Assembly: GCA_018336035.1 (NCBI GenBank)
Contig: JAGXRD010000003.1
Span: forward strand, 1-51,677
Source of the DNA: Alphaproteobacteria bacterium
Lineage (GTDB): Bacteria; Pseudomonadota; Alphaproteobacteria; Ferrovibrionales; Ferrovibrionaceae
Length of the DNA: 51,677 nucleotides
Direction: 5' to 3'
The position numbers were made by a program, and so were the translations under genes. Positions 8,150 to 15,530 of the stretch are shown piece after piece. Below the pieces are notes generated by a model, which was given only the letters and a program-made list of their open reading frames with translations, searched no databases and had not been told where the DNA came from. How positions within the stretch are numbered: the stretch's first letter is position 1; every line of letters starts with the position of its first letter.

Positions 8150-8211
8150 GTAGGTGACCGGGCCGAAAAGCGCGGCGACCATAGGTCGTCGGGCCGGCCC
8201 CGTCAACCTAC
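8150..8211 (-). terminator. Structured inverted repeat after the DUF3833 gene
   Basis: Arms at 8150-8164 and 8196-8211 (GTAGGTGACCGGGCC against GGCCCCGTCAACCTAC) pair with one bulge, and an inner hairpin (CGGCGACC-ATA-GGTCGTCG, 8172-8190) sits in the loop. It overlaps the stop codon of the minus-strand lipoprotein gene and lies upstream of tRNA-Lys, so it probably ends that transcript. There is no T-run, so intrinsic termination is not certain. Confidence 0.4.
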
Positions 8212-8747
8212 CGGATTTTGCGGAAAGCCAGGGTTACGCTGCCCACCGGAATCCCGAATTTCCGCACCGTCGCCCGGTTCAGGACCATCTCGTCGTCGAA
8301 GCGGTACAGCCAGTCATCGAAGGATACGTCGATGCCGCCGGAATCGGTTTTCAGGCGGATGTCGTAGACCCATTGCAGGCTGTTTCCCATGGCGCGGCCC
8401 TCGGCGGTGCCGAGCACGTCGTCGGCCCGGCCCTGGTAGCGGCCATCCGCCCCGGCCCGGATGCGCCAGATCCTGCGGTCGGTCTCGCGGTCGCTGAAGC
8501 GGAAATCCTCGTCCAGCACCAGTTCGTCGCCCTCGCGACGGCCGGCGATCTCGACGGTGAACTGGCGCACCCCGCCGCCGAAACGCGGTTCGAACAGGCC
8601 CCAGGCTTTGACCTGCCCGATAAAATACGGCTCCAGCGCAAAGGCCCCGTATGCCTGGTGGCCGGCGGGGTCCGGGCGCTGGGTGGAGCAGGCGGCAATC
8701 AGGGGAGCGAGCATGATCAGGCAGACGGCAGCAAGGCGGCGCAGCAT
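8208..8747 (-). CDS. DUF3833 family lipoprotein
   Basis: A 179-residue lipoprotein with a basic MLRR start, hydrophobic core and lipobox IAAC (Cys20). The mature part follows the DUF3833 pattern: LEPYFIGQVKAWGLFEPRFG, RQFTVEIAG, LDEDFRFSDRETDRRIWR, then ADDVLGTAEGRAMGNSLQW and a final DDWLYRFDDEMVLNRATVRK. The family is widespread in Gram-negative bacteria and of unknown function. It stands alone, facing a gap of about 210 bases to the next (divergent) gene, so it should have its own promoter in that gap. Confidence 0.88.
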   Translation of the reverse strand: MLRRLAAVCLIMLAPLIAACSTQRPDPAGHQAYGAFALEPYFIGQVKAWGLFEPRFGGGVRQFTVEIAGRREGDELVLDEDFRFSDRETDRRIWRIRAGADGRYQGRADDVLGTAEGRAMGNSLQWVYDIRLKTDSGGIDVSFDDWLYRFDDEMVLNRATVRKFGIPVGSVTLAFRKIR

Positions 8748-8958
8748 CGGATATCCGAAGGGTTCGATCTGACCGACGAGCTAGCTTGCCGGGGCCGGGC
8801 GGCAAGGGTGGCCATCCCGAGCTAGCCCCCCGGCCGGCGGTTTTCCCTGGAAACCGTAGCGGCGGTTACCAAGTTACAACCTTTAAGGGGCTACAAAATT
8901 CTTCGCAGTTGCGGGATAATCTCCCGGTCCGGCCCGTACAGCCCGGAGGATGAGGATC

Positions 8959-9147
8959 ATGGCGAATTTTTACGTTGAAGGCGGGATTTTCAAGGATCTG
9001 GCAGACCCGGCGCCGATTTCCGGAACCGAGGAACGCTACGGTCCGTTCCCGACCGAGCAGGAAGCCGACAAGATCTGGCGCGCCCGCATGGCGGAAAAGA
9101 TCGACATCTGCAACCACCGCCTGCGCGTGATCAAGCGCGAGGCCTGA
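8959..9147 (+). CDS. DUF4170 family small protein
   Basis: A 62-residue soluble protein: MANFYVEGGIFKD, a YGPFPTEQEADKIWRARM helix, then a short strand HRLRVIKREA. This FYV-GG, GPF-EA-W, R-RIV layout is the DUF4170 pattern, found mainly in Alphaproteobacteria, function unknown. The ATG at 8959 is chosen because GGAGG ends 9 bases upstream; an ATG at 8950 touches that site. The 210 bases before it hold the divergent promoters for this gene and the DUF3833 gene, with an AT-richer part near 8870-8905. Confidence 0.85.
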   Translation: MANFYVEGGIFKDLADPAPISGTEERYGPFPTEQEADKIWRARMAEKIDICNHRLRVIKREA

Positions 9148-9288
9148 GCCGCCGCGCTCTTGTTGCCGAGTCCTGAGCCGGCCCAGCCGGTCTTGTCGCG
9201 CTTTCCCTGTTGCTAAGCTGTGTGCCTGCCACGATGATTTCATGGCAGACCCTCCGATTCGGCCAATTGCGGCCGAAAGACAGGTCGA

Positions 9289-9942
9289 GTGACGGCAATG
9301 TTCGATCCTTACGCTGCCGGTCGGCTGATCGCCAACCGGGGCGATTTGAAACGCAAGGCAGTGAATTACGCCCGCGGCCAGGACGTGCGGCTGAGTGCTG
9401 AACTGCGTGGCAAGATCGAGAAGGTCATTGTGAAGAACCAGGCTGAATTCGAAGCGGCGGCGCGCGAGACTATGGTGACCCTGAAGGAAGCCTGGGGCTC
9501 TGCGTCGTTCAATTCGATCGGCCGCGCGCGCTATTACGAATGGATCCGCGACCTGGCGCTGGACCTGAAGGGCCAGGGCAGCCTGTTCGGCTATCCGCTG
9601 GTCACGCTCTATGCCGACTCCTTGAAGAATCTCTGCGATGGCCTGACCAATCCGAGCCATCGCCTGCATGCCATCATCGGCCTGAATATCGACGCGCTGA
9701 ATATTATCGTGCGCCGCCGCATCAGCGGCCCGGGCAGCATGCTGGAACGCCGCGTGGCCGAGGCCTTCCGCGAAGCCTATCTGAAGATGCGCCTGCGCCA
9801 GCCGTCGGAAGTGTCGCTGGAGCACAAGGTGGCCGATGCCGTGCGCCAGCTGGATGGCAAGCGCGAACCCAGCGTGAAGTCGCCGGACCTGAAGAATACC
9901 GGGCGCGAATGGCCCGGTGGCGTGCGCCTGACGGCCGATTGA
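9289..9942 (+). CDS. Hypothetical helical protein
   Basis: A soluble, mostly alpha-helical protein of 217 residues from GTG 9289, or 214 from the ATG at 9298; neither start has a strong ribosome binding site. No signal peptide or membrane span. The middle contains a long run of helices (AWGSASFNSIGRARYYEW, YADSLKNLCDGL, IIGLNIDALNIIVRRR) typical of a helical bundle, and the C-terminal 35 residues are charged and probably disordered. I do not recognise the family. The two genes downstream on the same strand are also small hypothetical proteins and may share its transcript. Confidence 0.75.
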   Translation: MTAMFDPYAAGRLIANRGDLKRKAVNYARGQDVRLSAELRGKIEKVIVKNQAEFEAAARETMVTLKEAWGSASFNSIGRARYYEWIRDLALDLKGQGSLFGYPLVTLYADSLKNLCDGLTNPSHRLHAIIGLNIDALNIIVRRRISGPGSMLERRVAEAFREAYLKMRLRQPSEVSLEHKVADAVRQLDGKREPSVKSPDLKNTGREWPGGVRLTAD

Positions 9943-9965
9943 GGCCCCGGTTTTGAGGCTCAGTC

Positions 9966-10301
9966 ATGGCTGATTCAGACGACCGCAACAATCCGAACGG
10001 GCCGCCGGAAGGCTTCAACTGGAAGCCGCAGGCGATCAAGCCGATTGCCGCGCAGGAAGTGATCGCCGAGGCGATCAAGGAAGCCGACAAGAGCTACTTC
10101 TTCGAGAATTACAGCAAGCAGGCCGCCAATGTCGTCGCCGAGCTGCGCAAGCATGGCTATGTGATCGTGCCCTATTATCCCACGGTCCAGATGGTCAAGG
10201 CAGCGATGGACGAGCTGCAATATGGCCAGAACCGCTTCACCAACGTGGTGATGCCGATGTATCTGGCGATGATGAAAGCCGCCCCGAAGTCGAAAGGCTG
10301 A
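9966..10301 (+). CDS. Hypothetical 111-residue protein
   Basis: A soluble protein with a polar, probably disordered N-terminus (about 30 residues) followed by helices AAQEVIAEAIKEADKSYFFENYSKQ and a VVAELRKHGYVIVPYYPT element, then MVKAAMDELQYGQNRF. It begins 23 bases after the previous stop, suggesting co-transcription. No family recognised. The Tyr-rich centre and the YVIVPYYPT strand are the features most useful for a profile search. Confidence 0.72.
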   Translation: MADSDDRNNPNGPPEGFNWKPQAIKPIAAQEVIAEAIKEADKSYFFENYSKQAANVVAELRKHGYVIVPYYPTVQMVKAAMDELQYGQNRFTNVVMPMYLAMMKAAPKSKG

Positions 10302-10411
10302 TCTGGGGGGGAGGCCGCCCTAACCGGTCCTTAACCGCCATCTGGTATTGCTGCCAGACTGGGGTAGAATACAGCCGAGCCTATAAAAGTTTTTGGCACT
10401 GGAGCTGAACG

Positions 10412-10612
10412 ATGAGCCGGGACAAGCTGGTGGCTTTCCTGCGCGTGGCGGGGCCGCAGCGCACCGCTGAAATCCTGAAACGCCTGCCGCCGCAGGAGGC
10501 GCAGGCGGTGCAGCAGGCGCTTGACCAGACTCCGAATATCGCCGCCACGCAGGTGGATGTCGCCGCCGATGCGGCAGCCACGTTCGTCGCTGCGGTTGGC
10601 CGCAAGCGCTGA
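10412..10612 (+). CDS. Small helical hypothetical protein
   Basis: A 66-residue protein, MSRDKLVAFLRVAGPQRTAE..., with ILKRLPPQEAQAVQQALDQ forming an amphipathic helix and an Ala-rich end. GGAGC lies a few bases upstream of the ATG. Its TGA shares one base with the ATG of the next gene (TGATG), so the two are translationally coupled. The LPPQEAQAVQ segment faintly recalls FliG helices but is too short to assign. Function unknown. Confidence 0.6.
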   Translation: MSRDKLVAFLRVAGPQRTAEILKRLPPQEAQAVQQALDQTPNIAATQVDVAADAAATFVAAVGRKR

Positions 10613-11166
10613 TGCTCAAATCCGTCGGCTGGAAAGCCGTGCTGTCTATCATGTTCGCCTTGCTGATGGCTGGCGACTCACTGGCGCAGCAGCAGGAAGG
10701 CCTGCGCGCCGCCAGCCGGCCGAAACGTCCTGACAAATGCTTCAACACGCCGGAAATCGAAGCCGTCGCCATCGTGCGCGCCGGCATGGTGGTGCGCGAT
10801 CATGCGCGCGCCTGCGCCCGTCGCGGCCATGATGCCGGTATCATCCAGCTCTGGGGCGCTTTCGACAACGCCAATGCCGAAGAGATGCGGCGGGCGGTGG
10901 AGGTGCGTGCCGAAGCCTTCCGGCGCAACTGGCCCGACGATCCCAATGCCGCGCAGCGCGATGCGAATGAAACAGTGGCGTCACGCCAGCTGGTCGATTT
11001 CGCGCCCGAGGAATGCGTGGCTTTGCGCGACCTGGTCGAAACCTTCACCAACTGGCAGGCCTATATGAAGCATGTCCGCATCGTCGAGGTGGGGCAGGTC
11101 AAGTCGCTGTACCGCATCTGCCCGCGCCGCACGCCGGGCGAAGTGCCAAAATCGGAGCAGCCGTAG
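10612..11166 (+). CDS. Secreted hypothetical protein
   Basis: A 184-residue protein with a cleavable signal peptide (VGWKAVLSIMFALLMAGD then SLA-QQQ, cleavage likely near residue 25). The mature part is rich in charged residues and has three Cys pairs likely to matter in the periplasm: KCFNTPE, ACARRGHDAG, EECVALRD and YRICPRR. The helix VVRDHARACARRGHD and FTNWQAYMKHVR are conserved-looking. Translation is coupled to the 66-residue protein upstream. No family recognised. Confidence 0.75.
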   Translation: MLKSVGWKAVLSIMFALLMAGDSLAQQQEGLRAASRPKRPDKCFNTPEIEAVAIVRAGMVVRDHARACARRGHDAGIIQLWGAFDNANAEEMRRAVEVRAEAFRRNWPDDPNAAQRDANETVASRQLVDFAPEECVALRDLVETFTNWQAYMKHVRIVEVGQVKSLYRICPRRTPGEVPKSEQP

Positions 11167-11178
11167 CGCGGCGCGCGG

Positions 11179-11736
11179 CTAGTTCGCCGGCACCACGACG
11201 ATGCGGTTGTTTTCCAGCAGGATGCTGCCGGCGCGGAAGACCGGCGTGCCGTAAGGGTCCATCTGGCCGATCACGCGCACGCGGTCGCCGGCCTTCACCT
11301 TGGTCAGGTCGCGCCAGGTTGGGCCGATCACCACCACCTGGCCCGAATTGCCATCGTTCAGCACGAAGGTCGTGGCCTGCGGCGACAGCACCACGCCCTG
11401 GATGGTGACGGCCTTGCCGCGCGGGATTTCCGAAATCGGCACCAGCGGCGGCACCTCGAAAGCCATGCTGCGCGTGGTGCCGCGCGTGCTGTTGCTCCTC
11501 GGGGCCTGTGCCGGCTTCTTCTCGTCCTTCTGTTCAGCCTGCGGCGGCTGCGCGGCGGGCTGCTGCGCACCAGGTGCCTGCGGCACAATCGGCTGGCTCG
11601 GCGGCTGCGCGGCGCGCGGGTCGGCTTGGCTCGGCATGGCTTGCGGCGTTGCCGGCGCGACCTGCTGTTGCGCGACGGCGGGCGCTGCGATCAGCAGCGC
11701 CGCGCCCAGAACGAGAAGGGGAGACTTCAGATACAT
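11179..11736 (-). CDS. Periplasmic OB-fold protein with Pro/Gln-rich linker
   Basis: A 185-residue protein: signal peptide ending near APAVAQQQ (about residue 22), then a Pro/Gln/Ala-rich, low-complexity stretch to about residue 90, then an OB-fold-like domain of about 90 residues (ISEIPRGKAVTIQGVV, TTFVLNDGNSGQVVVIGP, VKAGDRVRVIGQMD, NRIVVVPAN). This layout resembles small periplasmic OB-fold proteins such as YgiW/YdeI. It overlaps the end of the SDR gene by 10 bases and is probably in its operon. Ligand unknown. Confidence 0.75.
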   Translation of the reverse strand: MYLKSPLLVLGAALLIAAPAVAQQQVAPATPQAMPSQADPRAAQPPSQPIVPQAPGAQQPAAQPPQAEQKDEKKPAQAPRSNSTRGTTRSMAFEVPPLVPISEIPRGKAVTIQGVVLSPQATTFVLNDGNSGQVVVIGPTWRDLTKVKAGDRVRVIGQMDPYGTPVFRAGSILLENNRIVVVPAN

Positions 11737-12485
11737 CTGCCGCCATCGACCTCCATGCAGACGCCGGTGATGAAATTCGCTTCATCCGAGGCGAGGTAGA
11801 GCGCGGCGTTGGCGATATCGGCCGGCGTCGAGAAGCGGCCGATCGGAATCGTGCTGACGAATTTCGCCTTCATCTCCGGGGTCTCTTCGCCACCCATGAA
11901 TTCCTTCAGCATCGGCGTCAGGCCGGCCACCGGGTTCAGCGCGTTGACGCGAATCTGCTCCGGCGCCAGTTCCACCGCCATCGCCCGGGTCAGCGTGATC
12001 ACCGCGCCCTTCGAGCCATTATACCAGACCAGGCCGGGGCGGGGCCGCACGCCGGCCGTCGAGGCGATGTTGATGAAGGCGCCGCCGCCACGCTTGCGCA
12101 TCTCCGGAATGGCATGCTGGGCCGAGAGATAGATGCTCTTCACGTTGACGGCAAAAATCTTGTCGAAGGTGGCTTCGTCGGTGTCGAGCAGCGAGGCGTT
12201 GCGCTGCGGCATGCCGGCATTGTTCACCATGATGTCCAGTCCGCCGAAAGCCTCGACGGCCTTTTCCACCAGCGCTTTCATCTGGCCGTTCTGGCTGACA
12301 TCGGCGGCCACCGGCAAAGCCTTCTGCCCGGCCTTGTTGATCTCGGCGGCCACTCTTTCGGCGCCGGCCATGTTGAGGTCGCCGATCACGACAGACGCGC
12401 CTTCGGCGGCAAAGCGCTTGGCGATGCCCTCGCCGAAACCCGAACCGCCACCCGTGATGATCGCAACCTTGCCCGACAGACGCAT
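11727..12485 (-). CDS. Short-chain dehydrogenase/reductase
   Basis: A 252-residue classical SDR: cofactor motif TGGGSGFGEG (residues about 11-20), acidic residue after strand 2 in VIGDLN (favouring NAD), NNAG at about 88-91, catalytic Ser in NIASTAGV, and Tyr-Asn-Gly-Ser-Lys (YxxxK). The C-terminus has the family's ITGVCMEVDGG. It is FabG-like in appearance, but the substrate is not told by sequence. It runs into the OB-fold gene downstream and diverges from the dehalogenase-like gene at 12606; the 120 bases between hold both promoters. Confidence 0.92.
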   Translation of the reverse strand: MRLSGKVAIITGGGSGFGEGIAKRFAAEGASVVIGDLNMAGAERVAAEINKAGQKALPVAADVSQNGQMKALVEKAVEAFGGLDIMVNNAGMPQRNASLLDTDEATFDKIFAVNVKSIYLSAQHAIPEMRKRGGGAFINIASTAGVRPRPGLVWYNGSKGAVITLTRAMAVELAPEQIRVNALNPVAGLTPMLKEFMGGEETPEMKAKFVSTIPIGRFSTPADIANAALYLASDEANFITGVCMEVDGGRCI

Positions 12486-12605
12486 GAACCCGATTCCTTC
12501 CCTAAAAAAGCCGTGCCAATCACTCTAGCCTGCCGGCCGGGGCATGCAAGCGCCTGATTCCCCTGCTAGACTGGCGCGATATCTTGAGAAAATGGGAGGC
12601 ACGGC

Positions 12606-13490
12606 GTGCTGTTTCCGGGTTTCGAGCAAAAGCGTGTGGCCGGCGAGGGCGCCGAGATCAACCTGCGGATCGGCGGCCAGGGGCCGGCTTTGCTGCTGCT
12701 GCATGGCTATCCGCAGACCCATGCGATGTGGCACCACATCGCGCCGAAGCTGGCCGAGAACTTCACCGTGGTCTGCGCCGACCTGCGCGGCTATGGCGAC
12801 AGCGACAAGCCGGCCAGTACGCCCGACCATGCGCCGTATGCCTTCCGCGCCATGGCCGCCGACATGGCGGCAGTGATGACGAAGCTGGGCTTCGACCAGT
12901 TTTTCCTGGCCGGCCATGACCGTGGCGCCCGCGTGTCGCATCGCCTGACGCTGGACCACCAGCCGCGCGTCAAGAAGGTCGTGCTGATGGATATCGTGCC
13001 GACCCTGCATCTGTATGAGAATATCGATCAGCAGGTGGCGACCGGCTACTACCACTGGTTCTGGCTGATCCAGCCCGCGCCCTTCCCGGAGAAGATGATC
13101 GGCTCCGATCCGGAATTTTACCTGCGCAAGAAGACCGGGCATTGGTCGGGCGCGACTTTCAAATTCGACGAAGCCGCCATGGCGGAATACCTGCGCTGCT
13201 TCAGCAAACCCGAAACCATCCATGCCACCTGCGAAGACTATCGCGCCGCCGCCAGTATCGACCTGGTGCATGACCGCGCCGACCGCGAGGCTGGCAAGCG
13301 CGTGACCTGCCCGATGCTGGTGCTGTGGGGCAGCAAGGGGCTGATGGACAAGGCTTACGATGTGCTGGGCACCTGGCGCGACCGCGTCAGCGGCAGCCTG
13401 GATGGCCAGCCCGTCAACAGCGGGCATTTCCTGCCCGAGGAAGCGCCGGACGAGACCTATGAGGCGATGCTCAAATTTTTCAAGGCCTGA
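12606..13490 (+). CDS. Fluoroacetate (haloacetate) dehalogenase-type hydrolase
   Basis: A 294-residue alpha/beta hydrolase. Every residue known to matter in fluoroacetate dehalogenases of this family can be placed: nucleophile Asp105 with Arg106 and Arg109 in GHDRGARVSHR, Asp129 in MDIVPT, His150-Trp151 in YYHWFWL, Trp180 in TGHW, Tyr212 in EDYRAA and base His274 in NSGHFLPEE. HGYPQTHAMW gives the oxyanion region. Start is GTG at 12606 with GGGAGG upstream. It should be cytosolic and hydrolyse a haloacetate to glycolate and halide. Activity on fluorine rather than chlorine is inference from the full active-site set. Confidence 0.88.
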   Translation: MLFPGFEQKRVAGEGAEINLRIGGQGPALLLLHGYPQTHAMWHHIAPKLAENFTVVCADLRGYGDSDKPASTPDHAPYAFRAMAADMAAVMTKLGFDQFFLAGHDRGARVSHRLTLDHQPRVKKVVLMDIVPTLHLYENIDQQVATGYYHWFWLIQPAPFPEKMIGSDPEFYLRKKTGHWSGATFKFDEAAMAEYLRCFSKPETIHATCEDYRAAASIDLVHDRADREAGKRVTCPMLVLWGSKGLMDKAYDVLGTWRDRVSGSLDGQPVNSGHFLPEEAPDETYEAMLKFFKA

Positions 13491-13496
13491 TCAGAA

Positions 13497-14303
13497 ATGA
13501 CCGAGACGCCGCCACCCAATCCTGAAGTCGAACTGCCGCCCATCATTGCGCCGGCGCCGAGGGTGAGCCTGCTCACGCGGCTGCGCAATTACTTCCTCGC
13601 CGGCATTATCGTGGCCGCGCCGATCGGCCTGACCATCTATCTGGTCTTCATCACCATCGAGGCGATCGACCGCAATGTGCGCAGCCTGGTGCCGCCGGGC
13701 TACCAGCCGGAACGCTTCATTCCCTACGATCTGCCCTTCGGCATTCCGGGGCTGGGCCTGATCGCGGCCCTGGTCATCCTCACGCTGATCGGCTTCCTCG
13801 CCACCAACCTGATGGGCCGCACGCTGCTGTCGCTGGGCGAGCGGATCGTGGCGCGCATGCCGGTGGTGCGCGGCATCTACTCGGCGCTGAAGCAGATTTT
13901 CGAAACCGTGTTCAGCCAGTCGGGCAATTCCTTCCGCCAGGTGGCGCTGGTGCCCTGGCCGTCGACCGGCTCGTGGACCATCGCCTTCGTCACCAATTAC
14001 ATCCAGGGCACCGAGATCGCCGGGCATCTGGGCGAAGAGATCGTCACATGTTACGTGCCGACCACGCCGAACCCGACCGGCGGCTACATGACCTACTATC
14101 GCCGCCGCGACATCCATATCCTGTCGATGAGCGTGGACCAGGCGATGAAGCTGATCATTTCCTGCGGCGTGATCGTGCCGCCGGGATTGATCACGGAGCT
14201 TACGGCCGCAGCCAAGATGGCCGATGGAGGAAAGTCCAGTGGCAAGTCCGGCCCCGGAAACACAAGCCCAAACACCGGCACAGACGGCAACTTCACGCCC
14301 TGA
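13497..14303 (+). CDS. DUF502 membrane protein
   Basis: A 268-residue inner-membrane protein of the DUF502 family: NYFLAGIIVAAPIGLTIYL as TM1 (about residues 31-50), IPGLGLIAALVILTLIGFL as TM2 (about 83-103), then GRTLLSLGERIVARMPVVRGIYSA and the conserved soluble part with PWPSTGSWTIAFVT and VPTTPNPTGGY. The last 35 residues are Gly/Ser-rich and extend past the usual family end; they are encoded where the P450 gene already begins. It starts six bases after the dehalogenase stop, so the two are probably co-transcribed. Function of the family is unknown. Confidence 0.93.
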   Translation: MTETPPPNPEVELPPIIAPAPRVSLLTRLRNYFLAGIIVAAPIGLTIYLVFITIEAIDRNVRSLVPPGYQPERFIPYDLPFGIPGLGLIAALVILTLIGFLATNLMGRTLLSLGERIVARMPVVRGIYSALKQIFETVFSQSGNSFRQVALVPWPSTGSWTIAFVTNYIQGTEIAGHLGEEIVTCYVPTTPNPTGGYMTYYRRRDIHILSMSVDQAMKLIISCGVIVPPGLITELTAAAKMADGGKSSGKSGPGNTSPNTGTDGNFTP

Positions 14304-15528
14304 TCTGCCGGCGCAAATAGCCGGTTTCGATCTGCGTGCGCTGGACCGGGATTTCCTCGACAATCCCTATCCGGTCTACCATCTGCTGCGACAGCATGAT
14401 CCGGTGCGCCGCATGCCGGATGGCAGCTGGTTCCTGACCCGCTACGACGACCTGCAGGCGGTTTACCGCGACAACAAGCGCTTCTCATCCGACAAGAAGG
14501 TCGAGTTCGGCGCGAAATACGGCGAAGGCACGCCGCTGCATCGCCATCACACCACCAGCCTGGTGTTCAACGATCCGCCGCTGCATACCCGCGTGCGGCG
14601 GTTGCTGGCGCCGGCGTTTACGCCGCGTGCGCTCAAGCTGCTGGAGCATCGCTTCGAGGCGCTGGTGGCGCGTATGCTGGACAAGGCCGCGAAGAACGGC
14701 GGCATGGATGTGATCGCCGATTTCGCGTCCGCGCTGCCGGTCGAAATCGTCGGCGACATGCTGGCGGTGCCGCAGGAAGACCGCCATTTGCTGCGCGACT
14801 GGTCGCTCGCCATTCTCGGCGCGCTGGAACCGGTGCTGACGCCGGAGCGGGACGAGCAGGGCACGCGCGCCGTCACCGAATTCGAGGCCTATCTCGAAAA
14901 GCATATCACCGGCTGGGAAACGCGCATGGCTTCTCGCGAGGCCGAGGATGCCTATGGCGATGTGCTGACCGGGCTGATCCGTGGCGAGACGGGAGATAAG
15001 CTGACGCCGGCCGAACTGGTGCAGAACTGCATCTTCCTGCTTAATGCCGGCCACGAAACCACCACCAACCTGATCGGCAACGGCATCGCCGCTTTGCTGG
15101 ACTGGCCGGGCGAGAAACAGCGGCTGATCGCCGATCCCAGCCTGATCAAGACGGCCATTGAAGAATTCCTGCGCTTCGAATCCTCCAACCAGCTCGGCAA
15201 TCGCCGCGTGGTGGAGCGCGTCGAGATTGGCGGTGTCACCTTCGAGCCCGGCGATCTCGTCACGCTCTGCATCGGCGCCGCCAATCGCGACCCGGCGCAA
15301 TTCCCCGATCCCGACCGGCTCGATGTCGGCCGCATGCCCAATCGCCATCTGGCGTTTGGTGCCGGGATTCATGCCTGCGCCGGCATGTCGCTGGCGCGAC
15401 TGGAAGGCCAGATTGCCGTGCAGCAGCTGCTGGCGCGTTTCCCGGATTTCCGCGCCACCGGTAAGGCCGTGCGCGGCGGGCGCGCGCGGTTCAGGGGGTA
15501 TCTGTCTTTCCCAATTGAGTTCAGTTGA
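14239..15528 (+). CDS. Cytochrome P450
   Basis: A 429-residue soluble bacterial P450. Numbering from the GTG at 14239: acidic-Thr I-helix motif AGHETT about 270-275, ExxR pair Glu309-Arg312 in EEFLRF, and heme loop FGAGIHACAGMSLARLE with ligand Cys380. That GTG has GGAGG 8 bases upstream; an ATG 15 bases earlier lacks a site. Either way the gene overlaps the DUF502 gene by 65-80 bases in another frame. Substrate unknown, and no ferredoxin or reductase gene lies beside it. Its place in a catabolic stretch suggests oxidation of an organic compound. Confidence 0.94.
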   Translation: MASPAPETQAQTPAQTATSRPDLPAQIAGFDLRALDRDFLDNPYPVYHLLRQHDPVRRMPDGSWFLTRYDDLQAVYRDNKRFSSDKKVEFGAKYGEGTPLHRHHTTSLVFNDPPLHTRVRRLLAPAFTPRALKLLEHRFEALVARMLDKAAKNGGMDVIADFASALPVEIVGDMLAVPQEDRHLLRDWSLAILGALEPVLTPERDEQGTRAVTEFEAYLEKHITGWETRMASREAEDAYGDVLTGLIRGETGDKLTPAELVQNCIFLLNAGHETTTNLIGNGIAALLDWPGEKQRLIADPSLIKTAIEEFLRFESSNQLGNRRVVERVEIGGVTFEPGDLVTLCIGAANRDPAQFPDPDRLDVGRMPNRHLAFGAGIHACAGMSLARLEGQIAVQQLLARFPDFRATGKAVRGGRARFRGYLSFPIEFS

Positions 15529-15530
15529 GC

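Noticed and set aside
8050-8211. Attachment site of an integrated element at tRNA-Lys
   Set aside because: No integrase gene and no second copy of the tRNA 3' end were found nearby.
10412-10612. FliG-like fragment
   Set aside because: Only about ten residues resemble a FliG helix; too short and not in a flagellar context.
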